A stretch of DNA of 64,000 bases from assembly GCA_934630985.1 (NCBI GenBank), contig CAKTXO010000002.1, positions 1 to 64,000 of the forward strand. The letters run 5' to 3'. The DNA comes from an uncultured Oscillospiraceae bacterium (GTDB lineage: Bacteria; Bacillota; Clostridia; Oscillospirales; Oscillospiraceae). The notes under the pieces were generated by a model, which saw only the letters and a list, made by a program, of their open reading frames with translations, had not been told where the DNA came from and did not search any database. The position numbers were made by a program, and so were the translations under genes. Below are positions 60,592 through 64,000 of this stretch, piece by piece; within the stretch, counting starts at the first letter, position 1; each line of letters starts with the position of its first letter.

Positions 60592-61395
60592 TCAGGGCTT
60601 CCGCTGCTTGCAGGCGTAGAGATAGGCGTTCTGGTAGTCCTTCAGCTCCCGGTAGCAAAGCTCCAGCCGGGGGATAACCTGCTCCGGGTAGGTTCCCTCG
60701 GCCGATTTTAGCCAGGAAACCGCATCGGCGTATTCCCCAAGGGCCATGCAGGCCTTCCCCCGAAGAAGCAGCCATCGGGGCGTGGTCTGAATCTCGGCGG
60801 CATCCAGCAGCCGGGCGGCTCGGCGGGGATCTTCGCCGGTAAGCGCCGCCTCAGCCCGAAGCAGCAGCTCCTCGTCCAGGCTGGGCAGTTGAGCCGCGGC
60901 CTTCGACCGGCCGGGCACCCGGCTCAGCAGCAGAAGCCGCCGCCGTTCCAGCGCCTGGGCGCAGTAGCAGTCTGGAATTTCCAGGCTTTCCAGCAGGCTT
61001 CCGGCGTAGGAGGTTTTGCCCTGCTCAAGAGCCTGCTCCGCCTGACCCAGCCGGGAGAGCACCCACAGGAGCGCCTTTTCCCGGTCGTATACCGGGTCGG
61101 GGGCGCGGTAGCTCTCCAGTGCCAGTGCCGCCTGGTCGTATTTGCCCTCGTCATAGAGCCGCCGGGCGGATTCCATAACCGCCCCGTTGGGAGAAAGCAC
61201 CGCCGTTTCTTCCAGGAAGTAGCTCATGGGCTTTCCCAGCCGTGCGGCCAGGTATTGCAGGGTTTTCATGGAGGGCTTGGCGGCGCCGTTTTCAATTCGG
61301 GAGAGCATATTCCGGGTGATTTCCTCGCCGCACAGTGCCCGCTGGCTCAGATTCGCTTCCAAACGCGCCTGACGCAATCGCTGTCCCAAGTCCAT
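60592..61395 (-). CDS. XRE-family regulator with TPR-like C-terminal part
   Basis: The 267-residue protein has an N-terminal Cro/CI helix-turn-helix (LGQRLRQARLEANLSQRALC then NMLSRIENGAAKPSMKTLQY) and a C-terminal run of helix pairs (ARRLYDEGKYDQAALALESY, ACMALGEYADAVSWLKSAEG) like TPR. This is the layout of PlcR/Rgg-like or helix-turn-helix-TPR regulators, which may sense a peptide. The ATG at 61395 has GGGAGG upstream. It is divergent from the DUF975 gene and may control it. Confidence 0.85.
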   Translation of the reverse strand: MDLGQRLRQARLEANLSQRALCGEEITRNMLSRIENGAAKPSMKTLQYLAARLGKPMSYFLEETAVLSPNGAVMESARRLYDEGKYDQAALALESYRAPDPVYDREKALLWVLSRLGQAEQALEQGKTSYAGSLLESLEIPDCYCAQALERRRLLLLSRVPGRSKAAAQLPSLDEELLLRAEAALTGEDPRRAARLLDAAEIQTTPRWLLLRGKACMALGEYADAVSWLKSAEGTYPEQVIPRLELCYRELKDYQNAYLYACKQRKP

Positions 61396-61480
61396 GTGCT
61401 CGCCTCCCTCGACGTAACTGTAAATTACCTCCCAGTATACCACGGCTGTCGGTTATTTTCCACCGTTACAAAAAATTTAT

Positions 61481-61509
61481 TTGCTATTTCTGTCGGTTTG
61501 GTTTATAAC
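61481..61509 (+). promoter_or_regulatory. Promoter of the DUF975 gene
   Basis: TTGCTA (61481-61486), 17 bases and TATAAC (61504-61509), about 44 bases before the start codon. Confidence 0.6.
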
Positions 61510-61552
61510 TATAAGATAGTGATGTAAGAAACGAGAGGAATTTGAGATTTTT

Positions 61553-62548
61553 ATGGATATTTACAATCCTTCCGAAGTAAAAAAGACGGCACTTCGCCGT
61601 CTGCGGGACGCCCAGGCGGAGAAAAGGGTGGCGGCGGTGTACGCCGGGCTGACCCTGGGATTGTCTGCCCTGGTGGTGCTCCTGACCCTGGTGCTGGAGC
61701 TGCTCATTGACCAATCCGGCGGCCTGGGGGGCATGGGGCGCAGAACCGTGCTGATTTCCCTGCAAAATATTCTGCCGGTGATTGCGATTCCGGTGAACCT
61801 GTGCCTGGAGCTGGGCTATCAGGCGGCAATGCTTCGGGCGGCTCGAGGGCAGTATGTCTCGCCCCAGAGTATTCGCCTGGGCTTTGACCGGTTCTGGGTG
61901 CTGCTGCGGTGCGTGCTGCTGGAATCGGCAATACTCTTCGGCACCTGCCTGGGAGCCATTTACCTGGGAAGCCTGATTTTTATGATGTCCCCCTTCTCCG
62001 ACCGGGCAATGGCACTGCTTCAGCCCCTGCTGGAAAACGCCACGGTGCTCAGTCCTCAGGTGATACCGGACAGCGGAGTTTACGATCAGCTGATGGGCGC
62101 CATGGCACCAGCCTTTGTGCTGTGTCTGGTTCTGGCGGCGGTGCTGACGGTGCCTCTGGCCTTCCGGTATCGGATGGCTCAGTACGTCATCATCGATAAG
62201 CCGGGAATCCCGGCTATGATGGCTCTGCGGCAAAGCCGTTACATGATGAAGGGCAACACCGGCAAGCTCCTGAAGTTGGATATCAGCCTTTGGTGGTACT
62301 ACGGCGCAAGCCTCCTTGCCAGAGTGCTCTGCTATGGGGATGTGCTGCTGGCGATGCTGGGGGTGCGCCTTCCCTGGAGCGACACGGTGAGCTACTACGG
62401 CTTCTTCGCGGCGTACCTGGCGGTGCAGTTTGCCATTTACTATTTCCTGCGCAACCGGGTGGAGACGGCCTATGCCATTGCCTATGATTCCATCCGGCCC
62501 AAGGAAGCGCAGACCGGCGGCGCGGTGCTGGGGAGCATTTTCCAATAA
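61553..62548 (+). CDS. DUF975-family multi-pass membrane protein
   Basis: The 331-residue protein has about six membrane helices (VYAGLTLGLSALVVLLTLVL, LLESAILFGTCLGAIYLGSL, FVLCLVLAAVLTVPLAFRY). It has the DUF975 pattern ALRQSRYMMKGNTGKLLKLD (near 225-245), where a short amphipathic part enters the last helices. The function of the family is unknown. ATG 61553 lies after GAGAGGAATTTG, a weak site. Confidence 0.8.
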   Translation: MDIYNPSEVKKTALRRLRDAQAEKRVAAVYAGLTLGLSALVVLLTLVLELLIDQSGGLGGMGRRTVLISLQNILPVIAIPVNLCLELGYQAAMLRAARGQYVSPQSIRLGFDRFWVLLRCVLLESAILFGTCLGAIYLGSLIFMMSPFSDRAMALLQPLLENATVLSPQVIPDSGVYDQLMGAMAPAFVLCLVLAAVLTVPLAFRYRMAQYVIIDKPGIPAMMALRQSRYMMKGNTGKLLKLDISLWWYYGASLLARVLCYGDVLLAMLGVRLPWSDTVSYYGFFAAYLAVQFAIYYFLRNRVETAYAIAYDSIRPKEAQTGGAVLGSIFQ

Positions 62549-62583
62549 AATTGGTTCTGTTCCTGCGCGCACGGAAATAGAAG

Positions 62584-62862
62584 CTGTCATTGCGAACCAG
62601 TGGTCACACTGGTGTGGCCCCCTCCGGGGATTTCCTCCGGTCACAATCCGCAACCCAAAGCCTTCCCCCGCGGGGAAGGTGGCACGGCGTAGCCGTGACG
62701 GATGAGGGTCTTGCCTCTCCCTATGGGAGAGGTGCCCCAAAGGGGCGGAGAGGGCTTATTTTACCCTCTCAGTCGGCTTCGCCGCCAGCTCCCCCAGAGT
62801 GGGAGCCAAGGGGAAAGCGGATTGCGAACCAGTGACATCGGTCACTGGTTCGCAATGACACG
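62584..62862. repeat. Composite interspersed repeat cluster 7
   Basis: TGTCATTGCGAACCAGTGG with CACTGGTGTGGCCCC, CCTTCCCCCGCGGGGAAGG with GGCACGGCGTAGCCGTGAC, CTCTCCCTATGGGAGAGG with CCCTCTCAGTCGGCTTCG and CCCCCAGAGTGGGAG, and a final fold-back GCGAACCAGTGACATCGGTC up to 62860. Confidence 0.85.
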
Positions 62863-62871
62863 ACAATAGGA

Positions 62872-62912
62872 ACACGCGGTGCAAGAATTTTCTTGCACCG
62901 CGTGTTTTTGTA
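62872..62912 (-). terminator. Bidirectional terminator after the Rrf2 gene
   Basis: A 16-bp perfect stem (ACACGCGGTGCAAGAA and its complement) separated by TT is followed by TTTTTG on the plus strand. It lies just downstream of the Rrf2-like gene's 3' end. Confidence 0.75.
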
Positions 62913-62914
62913 CG

Positions 62915-63328
62915 TTATTCTTTTCCGTCTTTCAGCAAGTCTGCCAGGGTGATGCCCTCGAAGAAATCGTTGATCATCCGATCCAGCCGATCCCACATGG
63001 GCTTTGCCTCGCAGCACTGTTCCCGGGAGCAGGCGGCGGCACCCTGACTGGTGCAGGACACGGCGGCAAGCCCCCCTTCCGTGAGCTTGAGGATGCTGCC
63101 GACGGTGTATTCCTCGGGCTTGCGATTCAGGCGGTAGCCGCCGCCCTTGCCGTGAACCGCGTCCACAAATCCTGCCTTGGAAAGCGTGGCCATGATGGAT
63201 TCCAGATATTTCTGGGAAATCTCCTCGGCTTCGGCAATCTCCTTCAGAGGAATGTATTCCTCCCCGCCCCGCTGGGCAAAATGTACCATCACCCGCAGGG
63301 CATAACGACCCTTGGTGGATACGATCAT
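62915..63328 (-). CDS. iscR: Rrf2-family iron-sulfur regulator (IscR-like)
   Basis: The 137-residue protein begins MIVSTKGRYALRVMVHFAQR with the winged helix IPLKEIAEAEEISQKYLESI and the wing VHGKGGGYRLNR. Three cysteines lie in SCTSQGAAACSREQCC near 92-107, the cluster-binding loop, and there is one more cysteine than usual. IscR-type proteins sense cluster demand and repress the genes they accompany. It follows nifU by 6 bases in the same operon. Confidence 0.88.
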   Translation of the reverse strand: MIVSTKGRYALRVMVHFAQRGGEEYIPLKEIAEAEEISQKYLESIMATLSKAGFVDAVHGKGGGYRLNRKPEEYTVGSILKLTEGGLAAVSCTSQGAAACSREQCCEAKPMWDRLDRMINDFFEGITLADLLKDGKE

Positions 63329-63334
63329 AGGCCT

Positions 63335-63778
63335 TTACTCGCCGTGAACCTGAGCATGGAGCTGCTCATGATCCATTTCCTCGTACTTCTCGTGGTCGTA
63401 GGGAATGTTGTTCTTGTCGAAGTAGTCGGTGAGCGCCTTCTTGATGGCTTCCTCCGCCAGCACGGAGCAGTGCATCTTGTGGGCGGGCAGACCGTCCAGA
63501 GCCTCGGCCACGGCCTTGTTGGTCAGCTCCAGAGCCTCATGAATGGACTTGCCCTTGATCATTTCGGTGGCCATGGAGGAGGAGGCGATGGCGGAGCCGC
63601 AGCCGAAGGTCTCAAACTTCACGTCTTTGATGATGTCATTTTCAATTTTCAGATAGATCTTCATGATATCGCCGCACTTGGCGTTGCCCACTTCGCCTAC
63701 GCCGTCGGCGTTTTCGATGGTGCCCACGTTTCTGGGGTGCATGAAATGATCCATTACCTTTTCACTGTACAGTGCCAT
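63335..63778 (-). CDS. iscU: NifU/IscU-type iron-sulfur scaffold protein
   Basis: The 147-residue protein has the three ligand cysteines in NAKCGD (near 35), FGCGSA (near 60) and HCSVLAEEA (near 104), plus SSSMATEMIKGKS. It is the IscU-like scaffold on which clusters are built. The extension after about residue 125 (EKYEEMDHEQLHAQVHGE) is His/Glu-rich. AGGAG precedes the ATG. It lies between the NifS and IscR genes. Confidence 0.93.
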   Translation of the reverse strand: MALYSEKVMDHFMHPRNVGTIENADGVGEVGNAKCGDIMKIYLKIENDIIKDVKFETFGCGSAIASSSMATEMIKGKSIHEALELTNKAVAEALDGLPAHKMHCSVLAEEAIKKALTDYFDKNNIPYDHEKYEEMDHEQLHAQVHGE

Positions 63779-63817
63779 AGTTTGTTATCTCCTGTTCTTA
63801 TCAGAAATGATATTAAA

Positions 63818-64000
63818 TTAAAGAATATACTGCCGCTTGCCTTCCTGCAAATCACGCCACACGGGGCTCATGTTCCGCAGGTACTGAACCACTTCGGGAA
63901 CCACCTTGAGAATGTGGTCAACTTCCTCGTCGGTGTTGTATTCGCACAGGGAAAGCCGCAAAGAGCCGTGAGCCACATCGTGCACCCGGCCGATGGCCAG
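63818..64000 (-). CDS. iscS: Cysteine desulfurase NifS/IscS, C-terminal part (runs off the right edge)
   Basis: The last 60 codons read LAIGRVHDVAHGSLRLSLCE, then YNTDEEVDHILKVVPEVVQY, ending SPVWRDLQEGKRQYIL. SLRLSLCEYNTDEEVD is the typical tail of NifS-like desulfurases. The gene leads the operon on the minus strand: desulfurase, scaffold, Rrf2 regulator. Confidence 0.9.
   Translation of the reverse strand: MAIGRVHDVAHGSLRLSLCEYNTDEEVDHILKVVPEVVQYLRNMSPVWRDLQEGKRQYIL

Noticed and set aside
1-64000. CRISPR arrays, rRNA genes and a replication origin.
   Set aside because: No regularly spaced direct repeats with unique spacers, no rRNA sequence and no DnaA-box cluster were seen.

Overview
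The window looks like a chromosome segment of an anaerobic, gut-type Clostridia bacterium, most like the Oscillospiraceae/Ruminococcaceae. The signs are a GC-rich core with strong AGGAGG ribosome sites, a BofA-like sporulation gene, a Rrf2-NifU-NifS iron-sulfur cluster, a CUT1-type sugar ABC transporter, a short CstA-like carrier, and many composite intergenic repeats of the kind known from this family. This placement is inference; there is no rRNA gene in the window.

Layout. Core DNA occupies 1-5.3 kb (methyltransferase; BlaI/BlaR1-like pair) and 44.4-64 kb (tRNA-Gln and tRNA-Lys, M14 peptidase, AbrB-like regulator plus macrolide-type glycosyltransferase, sugar ABC transporter, CstA-like carrier, two-component system, MscS channel, BofA, XRE/TPR regulator, DUF975 membrane protein, iron-sulfur genes). 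Seven clusters of interspersed repeats lie in the core gaps and none was seen between 5.3 and 44.3 kb.

Between them is about 39 kb of accessory DNA. It abuts the 3' end of the tRNA-Lys gene (44332-44407), and a 19-bp copy of that 3' end lies in the same orientation at 5336-5354. This is the geometry of an island integrated at a tRNA gene. From left to right it holds: a candidate four-way-junction RNA with a terminator; a 1109-aa metallophosphoesterase-STAND NTPase fusion (a candidate defence protein); an IS5-type insertion sequence; small membrane proteins; a C5 DNA methyltransferase encoded in two overlapping frames; a complete-looking type I toxin-antitoxin locus; three decayed serine recombinases, the longest with proline in place of the catalytic serine; an RHS polymorphic-toxin locus (17.3-30.7 kb) with one full-length 2429-aa gene, two orphan tips and three different candidate immunity genes; two sigma-factor modules; a conjugation module in which only the coupling protein, toprim protein, PrgI and small genes look intact; an Abi_2 gene with a structured leader RNA; and phage scraps next to the tRNA.

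The accessory region therefore looks like a graveyard of conjugative and phage elements that still carries conflict genes (RHS toxins, Abi_2, the STAND fusion, the methyltransferase, the type I toxin). The transfer genes have lost their catalytic centres by internal deletion, while the cargo genes remain open. All functional calls rest on reading motifs by eye; no database search was run.
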